A stretch of 64,000 nucleotides of DNA, taken from Ampullaceana balthica. Lineage: Eukaryota > Mollusca > Gastropoda > Lymnaeidae. The notes beneath the pieces were generated by a model that was given only the letters and a program-made list of their open reading frames with translations, was not told where the DNA came from and did not search any database. This document shows, piece after piece, positions 37,801-49,704 of the stretch. The first letter of the stretch is position 1. Each line of letters opens with the position of its first letter. The position numbers and the translations under genes are program-made. The stretch covers positions 372,001 to 436,000 of the forward strand of contig CALYLW010000345.1 in assembly GCA_944989445.1 (NCBI GenBank). Reading direction: 5' to 3'.

Positions 37801-40800
37801 TTTAAAATAAACTTAGACCGCCAGATATTCAAATTCAGCCTTTTCCATCACCTGACATGGATATTTCTACCTGTCTCAATTCATACAAAAGAAACATAAT
37901 TACTGAAAAAAATTGGATTACAATTAAAATGTATTTATATTAGGGCTGCGGAAATTAACGATTAATTTCTCGATTAATCGTTAAATTTTTTTATCGATTA
38001 AAATTATTTTAATCGATGAAAATTCGATTAAAATTAAAGAAAATATTTATAATATTTTTAAAATTTGTTATTATTAAATAATTAATTATTAATAATTAAT
38101 AATAATTTATAAATTTTTTTACGTACACACTTCTCCCGCGTAATATTATAATTTATTTTATTTCTTTATGTGGACCGGCAGACGTCAACTAAAAAATGGC
38201 TGACAGCATCAGCGCAGTTTAATTTAAACATATAACTAGAAAGTTGAGCGAAAATTTTGTTTTTAAGCTAACTGCGGATGGCAAAGTCGAAGATGGTGAA
38301 AAAGTTTACTGTGTTCACTGCCATAAACAATTCTCTTTTAAAGGATCAAATACATCGCTGACGTACCACCTTCAGCACAAACATCCGATCAATTATTAAT
38401 ACATTGTCATAAAATTTAGTTCAAAATATTCTTAATTTTCAATGTCCTTGAGAAATGTTCAATTTAATGACGTCATAAATTTCTATTTTTGACTTTAATC
38501 GAAATTATCGATTAATTAATCGATAATTTTTCAAAAGTTAACGATTAAATTTAAATTAATCGATAACAGCCCTAATTTATATACTTCTACACTATCAGGA
38601 TTCCCATTAATAACATTTCTCTCTTTAGGCATCATAACAGGTGTCAAGTAATATAAAAAGGCAAAACAAATCGTGTTTTTTTTACCAACATTTTTTTTAG
38701 TACTAATCCACCAAAGGACCAAAGCACTGCTGAGCAGGTGGAAAATTCTGTGCAACTAAGTATCAAGTACAAACCAAAATGTTAACCAATGTGAAACATT
38801 TTCAAATCATTTTATTAGGGCCAAGTAATATAATTGAAGATGGATTCTTTGACTGTGGGCAGCTGAAACCTGGCACACCATTTAAAACTCTTGAAGAATA
38901 CTGTGCTCAGGAGATGAATGACAAGAGACCAATTTTATTGGTTAATGCCAAATGGTCCAATGAAGAGTAAGTTTTATAATGTATGACCAACATTGGATAT
39001 AACTCTAATGATCTAATTCTCAAATCAGTTATCAAATTTTATATTTTTAAAGTAATGATAATATCAAATGACTGATGTCTAAAAAAATCTCCTGAAGTAT
39101 ACATATCTTGTAGGTTATAGATAAAAATTTAATTTTATTATCATTTTATGAGTTGTGCAATAAGCTGCCAACATATAAATATATTTAAGTTGTTAAATTC
39201 TGAATTTTCAGATTTCTTGCTCTGTGTTGAGAAAATGATATTTTTTACAGGGAAGTTTTATCACCTGGCAATGCTCAAAAGCCGGAAGAACTGGAGACAG
39301 TAGCAAAAACGAAAGAAACTCCTGCAAAAGGGAATAAAGCAAGTAAAGAAAAAGTGTAAGATAGGACTTTTTAAAAGATTTCATTTGGAATATTGTTTTG
39401 TTTTGATTGCTCATATTTTTTTATCATCTTACACCATGCACGGCTTATTGTTCTTTTACACTTATTGATTTGTAAGCACTTTGACTACAAGGTTTCAATT
39501 TATTTGTTTTATTTGATGCCTTACAGAGACAGACACAATAAAATTAAGCTTATAAACTCAAATTCTGTTGATAAAATGTTAAAATTTACTGAAAATGTGA
39601 ATATTTAAGTTTAATAAAAATAATTAAAAAACCGTAAAAAAACAAATTTTTTGACTATTAATCCTTTATATATGAGACATAACTAAAAGAATGTTCATTA
39701 TAGTACGCATTGCACAACAATCCAAAAATAGTTATTTCTCAAATATATATATATATATTTTTAAAAAAATACTTAAATCTGCCTGCTAAATTTCAGCTCA
39801 ATTTGATCACGGGAAAGGGTTATAAAAACATGTTTAATTTTAGGCGCACCACAAGACAGACTAGCAATTACTAGCATTTACAGATCAGGAATGTATTTGA
39901 AAAAAGTAACGTCAGTATAATATGCACAATGCACAGCAACAGGGAAGTATTAAAAAGGTGGTTCAAAATAATACGCACAAAAATTAACATGCTACATAGA
40001 GATAAATAGAGATAATCTAAAAATTCATTAATTTTATTACAGTATATTCGATCGATCTTAAATTTTGATAGATCATTTTTATCGTTGGCACGAGTCTGCC
40101 TGCAAAATTTCAGCTGGCTAGCATACGAGGAAATGGGTTAAAAATCGATGTTAAGTTTTTTTTGCAAACAATCAAGGCATCAAGCAGATGCCACGAGTTA
40201 ATATAAAGGATTTAAAAACTATTGTAACTTTTGAAGAGGGTCATCAGTATGTATTTGAATTTTGTACAAGAAATGTTACAAGAAATTTTACTAGGTTATA
40301 AAAAACTCAGACTGAAGAATTGTTTTTTGGGATAAAACTTTTACCAAGAATGTTTATTAAAGGTTATACTTTCAGAAGACTATCATAGTTTAATTTCTTA
40401 TTTAAATTTTCAGCCGTTGGAGGGGATTTTATTTGTAATAATATCTTTTATATTAAATCTAGGATAGTTAAAATTTAAAAATTGCATGCAAATTATCTAG
40501 CCCAGTCCCATATCTATATGCTTAATATATAATAACAAATCTTAAAATGTTGCCTGAAAAATATGCTGGAAAGTATTTTCTCAGATAATTACCTTCGTTG
40601 CTTCATTTGGGGGTTTGTTTAACATTGTTACTTTTTATCCATTTGATTTGTGTGCTCATATTTACAGAAGAAGTGGAAGGAATTCCAGATCCTCAACACG
40701 TGATTCCCCTGACCTCAGGAAAGGGTAGACTGCCATTAATCATTTGCTCCTCAGTCAATGTTCTCTAGATTGTAGTTTGCCCTCTTTTCATTTTCTAACC

Positions 40801-43800
40801 CCTTTCTTTGCTTTTATTATAGATTTTTGTTTTTAATAGGATGAGCAAATTGAAAGTAATTTAGAGTAAAATAGAAATTTGAAGTTTAGAACATGTCTGT
40901 CATTATTTCCCCTTGCTTCTTTTTTTAAAAATTTGCTTCAAATTTGTATGCTATTTAACAAACATGGATTTGGTTTTGCATTTGGTCAAAGCTGGACATT
41001 TTATAAAATGGGTTATTTACTCAACCAGAAGAAAGTCTGCAAAGGTAAAAGTAAAATTTTATAACACTTATAAACATGGATTCTTAAGATCAATTTATTT
41101 TCAATTTAAAATTGTCATCAGATTTTTTCCCCCCATCTATTTAAGATAAAGATTGATTTGTTTATTTAAACAATTATTTGTGAAGTGACTTCTCTACAGT
41201 AATTCAGCTTCACGGCTTTAAAAAAAATGGTTTGAACAAAATATTGAGGTGTCCGACCATACATTTTTAGATAGCAAAGCTAGAATTTTTAATTCTTTCG
41301 GTTGTAATGTATTGCTTTTTAACAGAAATTTGTATTGCCAGATTTAAAATAACAAATCTGTTGAAACATTTAAGTAATGGCATTTATCATAATGACGAAA
41401 TAAAAGCAACTCACCCCTGATCAATGTTTTTTAAAGTAACATAATCAAGCTGAGTGTGAGAGTAAATAATTGGTGGTACAAATAATTAGGTAAAATTTGC
41501 TTTCTTTAAAAGTCTTTAAAGAAATTAAGATTTTTTTCAAAGCAAAAAAAGAAGTTGCAATTCAAAAATTTTTATTATTTCCATTAGATTTAAAATAAAT
41601 GTAAACAAAATTTAACAAATTGTTTTTTCAACTATAAAAAAATAGGCTAGAAGTGGAGAAAGGTGAGGAAGATGAACCACATTCCCTGGTTTCATTTTTG
41701 AAATTATCTAATTAAAGTGGAACAAATGGTTATTGAAAAAATATTTGTAGCAGAAAAATAAGAACTCAGGAAAAGGATCTAACATACGTATGACGCAGGA
41801 TAAAGTTTTTGTGGTCTTTTAAAATTCTTCAGATGATTGTTTTAGAAGCACTAAATTTTACACTAACTCATATTCTATGTTTTAGTCTCCATCTAAGGAT
41901 ATTATTCAATTTTATTTACAAGTTTTTCCATGAGTGTGTCTAAATAATTCAGAGGGTTTAGAAAAACTTTTGTACATAAAAAAATCCTTTTGGTCTCGTT
42001 ATACATAAATCATCCAATTGAAAAAAAACTTTTATTGTGTCATTGAAATGAAAATTAGATGTGTTTTTTTCTGTTGAAAAATGAATATGATGATTTAAAA
42101 AAAAATTTTGATTCAGAAAAAGTAAGCCTAAGGAGAAAGAAAAAGAGAAAGAAGATGACAACTTATTGCCAGGAGACAAAGAACCAGAACAAGTAGTGCA
42201 AGAGCGTGTTGCTTCCCCTGTCTTCGTTACACCCCCCGATCCACAACTGTTTAAGTACATTGAGGAAGTTGTTGAAAGAATTTTACCTCTGCCTGATTTA
42301 AAGGCTCAGGTTGTAGCCCTTGCAGAGTAAGTTAATGTATAACAGAGATCCAGTTTTAGTCAATATTCAGTGAGTAAAATCATATTGTCAGGGTGAAGTC
42401 TGTTGATGGCAGCACACAATAGAATTTGATTTCATACTTAAATTTTTATTTTTGACTGATGGGTTTATGTATTTTGTCTTCCATGTGTTGCTAGTTAGAA
42501 AGACATACCTCTATATATTGTCAGAAAGCTTTAAAAATTTTGACAGATATGTTTCTCAAAAGCTGGGTGGCAAAATCCCTGTAGGTGAGGTGGCCAATTT
42601 CAGCTGGGAGCTGCCACTGAACCAGGTCAGGTTTCAACTGCATTCCAATGTGATCCCCATTGGCCGTCTGAAGGCAGGCATTCACATCCACAGAGCATTG
42701 CTGTTCAAGGTAAGTTTAAACACATTATTTTATCTCTTCATTTTTTTTACGGGAACAAATATTTTTTAAGTGCCAATGCCGATAATTTTCCATGAGAAGA
42801 CTTAAAAGAAAAATATTCAGAAAATCACTTTTTGTATATGTAAATAAGCCCATAATAAACCACTGAAGGCTGTTTGTAACTGAATTCAATGCCCTTTATG
42901 AGTCTACTGTTAAGCATCATTATGAATCATTTGTCCATAAAAAATCTTGTGTATGTTGTGAGTCTGTGATATAATGTGTCTATTGTTTTTTTTTAGACCT
43001 TGGCAGATCGAATTGCCATCCCTTGTTCATTGACAAGAGGTGAATACAACAGAGCATGGAATGAAGTCTTGCTACCTGATGTTGAAGAAGATGTAAGTAC
43101 ACACAGGCCAATAGGCATGAGTATTAATCAACTTTGCCAACATGCATGTAGGCTCTTTTCTACTAAATGAACATATATTTTAATTGTGATCATACATAGA
43201 CATGACTAGCACACTGTTAAATCATTCCACCATTTTTTGGGGACTTAAACAAGAAGTGAAATGTTATTTTCTTCCTGTAGAAAGTAATTAACTATTGTAA
43301 CCATCATCATCAGCTCTCTGTTCCTAATACACACACTAACTAATCTGGCGAAAGGTCATTCTCTTTTTTTGCCCCCAAACATGGATTTCTCTACCATTAC
43401 ACATTCATTGTATTCCTATTACTAACGCCTTCAAGACTGCACTAAAAACAAATATATTCAAACTTTACTTTCAAAATTAACAATCTAACATCTCTAACAA
43501 TAATAAACATAATGTAAGTGCACAATCATGTCATTATATGTTCTTTGTAATTAGGATATGAATGTTTTTGATTGAATGTGTTTATAAATATGTGTTACTA
43601 TTTTCATGTGAAGCCCTGAGCCTAGCTGCTTACTGGGATACTGAGCTATATAAGTTCTCAAATTATTATTACTATCGTTATAACATATGGCTCTGGACAT
43701 AAACATAAAAATCAGGAATGTTTCAACTTGCAACTTAAAAAATGAGATATTATTTATAGGAATATTTATAATTAATTTTGGTATTGTTCATGAGATATTT

Positions 43801-45601
43801 ATGAACATTTTCGTAGTCCCAAACAGCAATTTTATCAAGTCGGATCTCTGTAACAACGATTGGATCAAAGGTACTAAGACAAAATAGCAAAGTTTGGAAT
43901 AAATTCTCAACAATAGATTATATGGCTATATAATAAATTCCATATCAGTAAATGAAAAGGTAACAAATATTGTGGATAAAGTGTAACACATTTTTACTTT
44001 AAGAAAGCCAGAAGAAAAAAAAGCCAGCAAATAATAGATACAGGCTATATTAATATAAATACCGTATATACTCGTTCTATAGCCAGTTCGTTCATAAGCC
44101 GACCCCCCCACTTTTGGAAGAGAAAAGTATTAAAAGTGTATAACCTGCTCGCAAGCAAAAATAATAGGACAGCTTAAACAAAATGGTACACATTTTTAAA
44201 AAACTACAAGCTAAATTGATCATTATGATTGTTTACTTTGCACTACCTATCTTTGTCTTTGTGCTCTTTCTTACGCAAGAGTTACCGGTATTAAAAAAAA
44301 ATCTTTGGTAAACAGTGACGAAAGCGCGTACATTAAAATTCGTTGTTGAAAACAAAATTTGTAAAATCAGGAGCGGGGTGGTCGACTGGCAGCATGCTCG
44401 ACTGGTCACGGGTTCGGATCCATGTGAAGGCAAGGATTTTTTCCCGGGGCCTAGGGCATCCCTGAGTCACCCAGCTCCGAATGGGTACCTAACACTAGTT
44501 AGGCGACTGGGTAATGCGTGGAACCCACAAAGCCGTGGCCTGTGAACGCTGCATCACTTGCCAACAGATCATCTGTCATGGTCTGTGGACGCAATTATCT
44601 TCTGCATAGAAGGAGCGTCTGTATAGATAAGATAAGATAAAATTGTAAAACAATTTATTAAAACTTTCACAAAAATAATTACAATTATTAAATAAGGTAA
44701 GTGCAGATTTTTAATAATATTTTATAGCTTCTGGTAGAGCAGTCGAATCTTGTAGAATGTAGAAAAGGACCTTGATAATCTACATTAACAACACCGATTT
44801 CAATATCAATGCAAAAATACGTTAATGACCCGCTCGTAAGCCGACCCCCCAACTTTGCCCCCTAGATTTTGTCCAAAAAAAAGGTCGGCTTGCAGACGAG
44901 TATATGCGGTAGGTTAAATTAGCTAAAGAATGTTAATGAGAACTTTGATGGCAAAAGGGCATATATATAATTTATTTAGAATTAAATATTTTAAAAAAGA
45001 AAAATTGATGTATTTGTTTTGAGCATTTTAAAAAATTGTTTATAAATAAAGTTTATTAATTTGTTTAAAACACAATATTTTAGTTACATTTTTAAATATA
45101 TGATATTCTCATTGCAAAAGTGTCAATTTGTTTGGTTCCTAAAATTTATATTATAATTCTATATTAACTGTTGTGTAACAATTGTGAAATAGTTTATAAC
45201 ATTTTACGACTAAGACCTGACCAAATTTAGCAACCAATTTTAAACAATTCATATCAGTGTAAAAAAATTCTTTTAAGTTAAAAATATACTAAAACAATCC
45301 AGCAATATTTATATCTGAAAATTTTTTAATTAAATTTAAATAGATTATCTTAAAGTTGTGCAAAAATTATTATTCCAACTTATTCCACACATGTATTTGT
45401 CAACACTCCTGAAATTTTAGATGTAAGTGTTCAATTCCTTCATGATTTTATTAATTCAACTTTAATTATTCAATTTTTATTCTCATCTAGCCTGTCACTC
45501 CGAAATTTCCACCCAAGAGATTCATTGTTGATTTGATTCACGAACCAGGTAGACTCCTTTCACCCGACACCCATGGAGCTATTAACTACATGAAATTGTA
45601 A
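22789..45601 (+). CDS. ARMC3: Armadillo repeat-containing protein 3 (complete, 22 coding exons)
   Basis: Exons: 22789-22836, 25271-25388, 25696-25821, 25971-26042, 26583-26758, 26904-27030, 31529-31668, 32806-32935, 33459-33581, 33729-33881, 34249-34357, 34726-34902, 36043-36115, 36346-36482, 36949-37073, 38819-38966, 39251-39355, 40668-40724, 42117-42326, 42547-42709, 42997-43092 and 45491-45601. All GT/AG introns join in phase to 2724 nt (907 residues); human ARMC3 has 872. The MGKKVKKE start, armadillo repeats at about residues 17-610, NIIEDGFFDCGQLKPGT and a C-terminal EDR1-like domain (about 755-905) identify it. The family is linked to cilia and sperm flagella in animals. Introns hold a large antisense LINE, hAT-type elements and a LINE 3' end. 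A start further upstream is unlikely, as the N-terminus matches the family. Confidence 0.94.
22837..25270. other. ARMC3 intron 1: one TIR element, otherwise nothing seen
   Basis: Apart from the TIR element at 23519-23940, this AT-rich intron shows no open frame with coding character and no RNA gene. Confidence 0.6.
23519..23940. mobile_element. TIR element with (T)ACTCGCATATAAGC ends
   Basis: Left end tactgtatttactcgcatgtaagc pairs with right end gcttatatgcgagtaactacggta. The internal repeats ggtgtcggcttatatgcgca and ggttgtcggcttatatgtga extend the inversion. Length 422 bp with no transposase. It is related in its ends to the elements at 44060 and 53887 (taccgtatatactcg). Confidence 0.75.
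25271..27030 (+). CDS. ARMC3: ARMC3 exons 2-6: first armadillo repeats
   Basis: Residues 17-222. Repeating helical units are visible: AATVVLMLGSPEEDVQSKAC, KLLLDLDAIDPLLGLIVGPD, VIHEFAALALSLMATEFTSK, GMDPLINLLSSNDPDVQKNV and GLQPILNLVKSEYAIIQRLA. The pattern of a Gly, a hydrophobic run (xxPLxxLL) and then D-x-x-V is typical of armadillo repeats. Exon 4 is unusually short (72 nt). Confidence 0.93.
27090..31060 (-). mobile_element. Nearly full-length APE-type LINE, frameshifted, antisense in ARMC3 intron 6
   Basis: On the minus strand an endonuclease (VDIAALSETRLPGEGEL, LVILGDFNARVG) is followed by RT (LHLYKQKG-like IVHLYKQKGNHQACDNHRGI, CGFRKERGTIDMIFAARQ, NIDLTKAFDTV, GVKQGCVLAPTLFS, LLFADDCALN), a late thumb region (YLGSTLSQKANIDDEV, LLYACETWTVYQ) and a C2H2-type finger (CPTCGRLFCAKIGLISHQRTH without the last residue). 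At least six frame changes (near 30.0, 29.7, 29.5, 29.1, 27.95 and 27.45 kb) make it inactive, though the RT core is open for about 430 codons. It is probably RTE-related; the clade is not certain. The 5' part above 30.2 kb is non-coding and GC-rich. Confidence 0.9.
31529..37073 (+). CDS. ARMC3: ARMC3 exons 7-15: remaining armadillo repeats
   Basis: Residues 223-611. Repeats include AITKLLDILAQPTLNDLHVM, a lysine-rich insertion at the end of exon 8 (DEQKREGKKSASRTGKKSAK) that breaks a repeat, GIPPLVKLLNSDNGDVKEAV, GIEGLLVCLGEVREEVVANA, VALAVSAFACDAESRQEF and GLEPLVLLLHSGNEEVRRNA. The charged insertion around residues 285-330 appears longer than in vertebrates; this is an impression, not an alignment. 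Confidence 0.92.
32500..32583. mobile_element. Possible hAT-type element end
   Basis: The sequence ggctacaaaaactttgtggtgggccgcatgtggcctgcgagccgcactttgctcacccct is, on the reverse strand, of the caggggtgagcaaag...cggctcgcaggcc kind, common as hAT ends in animal genomes. A matching left end was not found, so the extent is unknown (perhaps back to about 32080). Intron 7 of ARMC3. Confidence 0.35.
35394..35816. mobile_element. hAT-type non-autonomous element (copy 2)
   Basis: Starts aagggctgtggaaattaacaa and ends cagtaccagcccta. The interior has the same block as copy 1 (ttacgtcacaaaatttggga; cgcaacttaacgggatctat), so both belong to one subfamily. A target duplication is not clear here (ataaatat against aaataaat). 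ARMC3 intron 12. Confidence 0.75.
37941..38574. mobile_element. hAT-type element with BED zinc-finger remnant (copy 3)
   Basis: Ends tagggctgcggaaattaacg and cgataacagcccta are inverted. The 8-bp sequence ATTTATAT flanks both sides exactly (37933-37940, 38575-38582). The interior frame 38241-38399 reads KLTADGKVEDGEKV, then YCVHCHKQFSF and SLTYHLQHKHP, which is a BED-type zinc finger (CxxC...HxxxxH), the N-terminal domain of hAT transposases. A stop precedes it and the catalytic region is absent. ARMC3 intron 15. Confidence 0.88.
38819..40724 (+). CDS. ARMC3: ARMC3 exons 16-18: post-armadillo linker
   Basis: Residues 612-714. Exon 16 carries the conserved PSNIIEDGFFDCGQLKPGT and PILLVNAKW. 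Exons 17 and 18 encode a low-complexity Lys/Glu/Ser-rich linker (KTKETPAKGNKASKEK, RSGRNSRSSTRDSPDLRKG), likely disordered. A tiny possible exon at 41646-41662 is out of phase and was left out. Confidence 0.85.
38967..42116. other. ARMC3 introns 16-18: nothing further seen
   Basis: Apart from coding exons 17 and 18 this AT-rich stretch shows no repeat, RNA gene or extra exon that I can support. Confidence 0.5.
42117..45601 (+). CDS. ARMC3: ARMC3 exons 19-22: EDR1-like C-terminal domain
   Basis: Residues 715-907. After a Lys/Glu stretch and PVFVTPPDPQLFKYIEEVV, the domain shows YVSQKLGGKIPVGEV, FSWELPLNQVRFQLHSNVIP, IGRLKAGIHIHRALLFK, LADRIAIPCSLTRGEYNRAW and RFIVDLIHEPGRLLSPDT. This resembles the EDR1/transglutaminase-like fold known in ARMC3. 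The protein ends INYMKL and TAA at 45599-45601. A possible poly(A) signal, ATTAAA, is at 45823-45828. Confidence 0.9.
43318..43680 (+). mobile_element. CR1-like LINE 3' end (copy 3)
   Basis: Plus-strand relative of the copies at 17735 and 19925: tctggcgaaaggtcattctc, gatttctctaccattacaca, cttcaagactgcactaaaaa, then gcttactgggatactgagctatataag and (att)n. Frameshifts break the reading frame. ARMC3 intron 21. Confidence 0.75.
44060..44911. mobile_element. TIR element (taccgtatatactcg family) interrupted by a SINE
   Basis: Left end taccgtatatactcgttcta and right end acgagtatatgcggta are inverted, with further pairing of cataagccgacccccc and gtaagccgacccccc type sequence. Without the SINE at 44367-44638 the element is about 570 bp. 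Its right part (gcttctggtagagcagtcga) matches the element at 53887 in reverse. ARMC3 intron 21. Confidence 0.8.
44367..44638 (+). mobile_element. tRNA-derived SINE (copy B), nested in a TIR element
   Basis: Head gtggtcgactggcagcatg, B-box gggttcggatcc, body cccggggcctagggcatc, tail ggacgcaattatcttctgca and gataagataagata. Target duplication aaaatttgtaaaa (44354-44366) and aaaattgtaaaa (44639-44650) differ by one base. Confidence 0.9.
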
Positions 45602-46253
45602 TTAGAAGAAGCCTCAAATTTTTCCCCATGGTCGTCATTACACACAGCTACTTAATTACTTTCTTTTGAAAGTAATTTGAGATATTTTTAAAAAAAAGAT
45701 ATGAATACTGTACATTGTTAATAATATGCTCTTCTTAATTTGTCTCCCATATTTGTTGTTTTAAATCATGAAAAGGTTAGAAGCAAACTATTTTGTGATC
45801 TCAATGTATAAAATGGTGAGAAATTAAAGGCTTTCCAAAAATAGTGTATGCATTTCAAGCTATATATTCTATTATTCAGTAATTTGGTTTATTGTTCGTT
45901 TTTAAAAAAACTTTAAAACTTATAGTGTTATAACTTACACAATATGATCATATTAATAAAACTATTTATTTACATTTACAAACAATATTATTAGATAAAA
46001 ACATATTTATCATCATATGTATTTCATTTTAAAATATTTAAAGAAACAGAAATTGTAATTCAGATTCAAATTAATTCCATTTCCTTTTTATGGTCAATTT
46101 CAAATTTAACAGAAAGTGAACTTTGTTAATAGTTGTAAGAATTTTTTTTTAAACTTTAAAAACTTTACAAATAATTTTCTCCATTGGCTGCATCATATTT
46201 TTTAAACCCCTTTCTCCTTCAGAAGTGAACGAAAAATTTTTTGTTGGTACTTT

Positions 46254-46407
46254 CAGAGGCGTAACTGGGTTTTTGACGCTCTTGGCTAATTTATTTTTGG
46301 CGCCCTTATTTAAATTAAAAATTAGACATTTAGCTGCGCTCTTTTGAACTGGCGCAGGCCGGCACCCTTGGCAACTGCCCCAATGCCAAGTCATTGTTAC
46401 GCCACTG
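46254..46407. mobile_element. 154-bp hAT-type MITE with perfect 8-bp duplication
   Basis: Ends cagaggcgtaactggg and tgttacgccactg are inverted repeats, and GGTACTTT abuts both sides (46246-46253, 46408-46415). Same end type as 18712-18908. It lies downstream of ARMC3. Confidence 0.88.
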
Positions 46408-46415
46408 GGTACTTT

Positions 46416-49400
46416 TAATAAGCAGAGTTCAAACAGCTTTAAACAAGTTAAAAAATAATTTAAAAAAAAATTAGATGGGATTTTCAAATCACAGAGTTTG
46501 TGAATTTTAAATAGCAAAAGATTTTTAATGCAATATCAATTCCATTTTTATTAATTATGAAAAATTTCATTGTCTGTATTTCTAGATTATGATTGTGTGT
46601 GCCTGAAAGAGATGAGATTTTAGAAATCTCAACATTCTGAGTACATCATCTATTTTTTCTAACAAGAGCCTTATAAAGATATGCTGCTTGTTTTTAAAGG
46701 ATAAGAAAACTTTTAAATAGTGAGAGAGAGAGTGGTATTTTTACAAAATTCAGGCCCAAAAACACAACTTTACTGTGACAGATGAGTTATCAGAAATTTT
46801 GAACTTGAGAATCTTGCTACACTACAATAAATCAAATACATACAAGGAAACAACTACAAATATGCCATCAAATATGTTCTATTACATTTTTATGTAATGA
46901 ATTATAGTTGGTACTTAAATGGAAGTATCAAGGAATATTATGGCTAAAACACTGCAATTGTATTACGTATTAATTTTGAAAAGCTTGATACACTTTTTGA
47001 TTTTTAAAAATAAAAAAAAACCTTGTTTTTCTAATTTATGGCAACATTGGTCATTAAAATAACTCCTAGCAGAGTTTTCAACAAAGAATACTACAGTGCT
47101 TTATTATTTGAAAATATTGCTACCTTTCACAGGTAGAAAAAAGGGAGGTTTTGTATTTATAATGAATGTTTATATTCTGCTGCTGTTAATTATTGATCAG
47201 TGACTGATCATAATCTTAATAAAGTATTTGAATTTTGTTGATAAGAAGAGCAATTAAGTTTTGAATTCATTGGCCTAACTGAACAATAATTTAGTTTATT
47301 AACAAGTGCACAACAATGAACTCTCATAAAATATAACATTCACTTTTTTTGTACATCAAAATTTATGAAAGTTTATTTGATTTTTGAGCATGTGGAAAAC
47401 AAATAAATAAATAAAAATGAAAGATCCAAATACATCATACATCATAAATCTTTTATATAATTTTTTTCACTGAACTGAAGTTGATATTTTTAAAAAAGTT
47501 AACATGAGTCAACAAGAGATAAATGACAAAATTATAACATAACTAAGAATATGAATAGTTAATTGAAAGAGCATGAAAAATACTAGTACTAGTTAATATT
47601 TACATATTTTTTAAATTCCAAAACTATTTACATCACAGACTTACAAAAATATTGAAAAGGGGAAGGTTACAATGTGCTAACATTTAGGAAAGTTAAATTT
47701 GATAATTAATAATGAACTGATATACATAATATAAAATGATACAATTACACCAACTGTTTCATATCCTTTAAAAAATCTGTTTAAATACACTACATTAAAA
47801 ATATGACATACTTTTGGTATGGAAAACAAAACATTTGCAGTTATAATTGTAATAAATTTTTAACCAATAAAGAGAGTTCATTGACAGAATTTGGGAAAGG
47901 TAGTTCTTGTTAAATATTTTAAAAGATTATTTCAAATACTGTACTGTTGTATAGCTCCATTAATTCTAAATTTAAAAACAACATCTAGATAATAAATAGA
48001 GATTATATGAAACTTAATAGTTAAACTAAATAATATATCTTTTTAAAATGCATCCCTTCTTAAATACTTAAATGAATCAAGCTTTATCAACTAAATATAT
48101 TGGTATACTAAATATTTGTTTGCATTCTAAAAACAATACATTTTTTTAGTACAACTAATGTTTTTAAAACAATAAATTTATGCTTAAGTTTATTATTGTG
48201 GGATGTCACAACTACATGCACTATAATAATTACCAATAAGTACAATTAAAAAAATATTCTATGAAAATTGTTATTTTCATGTCATGTTACAAATCCTTTT
48301 ATCAAAAGACTAAATGAAATAATCAAGTCAATGGGAGGTATGATACGATATTATGTATTAGATGTCAAGGCCTCGGTTAAAGAAACAAACATTCCTTTAA
48401 AAATTATGGCTTTATTAAGTGAAATCAAATATTAGAGTGCTTCATGACACTTTTCATGTGGTTGATGTGAAATTAATGATATTTACATTATAGTTTATAT
48501 TTGCACTCTTATTTTCCAACTTTACTATGCTTAAACTTCTATGACAACTTCATAATAACTCATGTAATGAAGTAGAATGTATTTAAAGTATACACTTTTT
48601 TTAGATTTTAGCAATTATTTTTTATGCCATAAGAAATGAGTTGGGTTTTGAAAATAAACAATCATTTGCTTGCTATTATCACATACTGTAGTAGAATTAT
48701 GACAGAAAATGCTTACAACTTTTGTCAAGGAAAAATTTAATTGTTTAAAACACAAATTTTATATGAAATTCTTAGTTTTTCCTACACTTAAAAAAAATCA
48801 GCAGCCTATATTTCCTCTGTTTACTTCTGTACGTTAAATCAATGAGATAAGACAGCTAAAACAAAACTTTGTTATAGAAACAGTTAGTAAAATTCAGAGG
48901 TGTACAATTTACATACAACAGTTAAAATTGTAGACAATTTGGATGTTATAATTACTAACATTTTTAAAAATAGTATTTCAACTTTCATAAATAATAACTA
49001 TCTATTGTGACCTCGTTGAAATAATTTATACACATTATTATCCAGCAGGTAATAAATAAATGATGCATTAATACATTACTAAAACTTGCACACTTAAACT
49101 TCAATTTATTGATTAAATTTTCTAAAACTTTGCTATTTAGAAAATATATCTGGAATTGCGAGCACAGTGAAAATGTGGCTTATGGATGACTGCTTAAGTA
49201 TGTAATTATTATTATTATTATTTTTTTTTGAATTTGTATGGTTAGATTAATGATAATGCAGATATATTGATTTTAATATCTGCTAATACTTAATAATGAG
49301 CACTAGCTTCACTCATGTTTATTGTAAAAAAAAATTCAATCAATAGAATTTCTCACTTTTTTGGATGTTTTTTTAAAAAATGTAATTAATTAGAAGTGCT

Positions 49401-49700
49401 TAGTGTTTGTAAGACAACCACATCTCAAAAATAATTTATGACTGAGATAAGATATGCCTTCAGGAGTAATGACGTTGTTCCTAAATTTTCACCTGTTCAA
49501 ATTTTAAATGTTAAATTTAAAATACTAAAATTTCAAACCATAACCTAAAAAAAAACTGTAAAAATTAGTGAAATGAAATCATTTAAAATTATATGCTTAA
49601 TGAAAAACTTCATTAAAAAATTATATTTGGAGAGGCTTGATATTATCAATTAATATTATATATTCATTTGTCCATACAGCACACATAAGTTATTTCATAT
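46416..49700. other. AT-rich intergenic DNA, no gene seen
   Basis: Very AT-rich sequence between the ARMC3 3' region and a retroelement fragment. No open frame of coding character, RNA gene or inverted-repeat element was recognised on either strand. Confidence 0.6.
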
Positions 49701-49704
49701 TAAC

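Noticed and set aside
38700..38759. Exon-like block after tttttttag reading TNPPKDQSTAEQVENSVQL
   Set aside because: Does not match the phase of ARMC3 exon 15 (phase 1 gives a stop) and the family sequence needs no exon there.
41646..41662. Possible 17-nt microexon of ARMC3 (GLEVEK)
   Set aside because: Inclusion shifts the next exon out of frame, whereas exon 18 joins exon 19 directly in phase.
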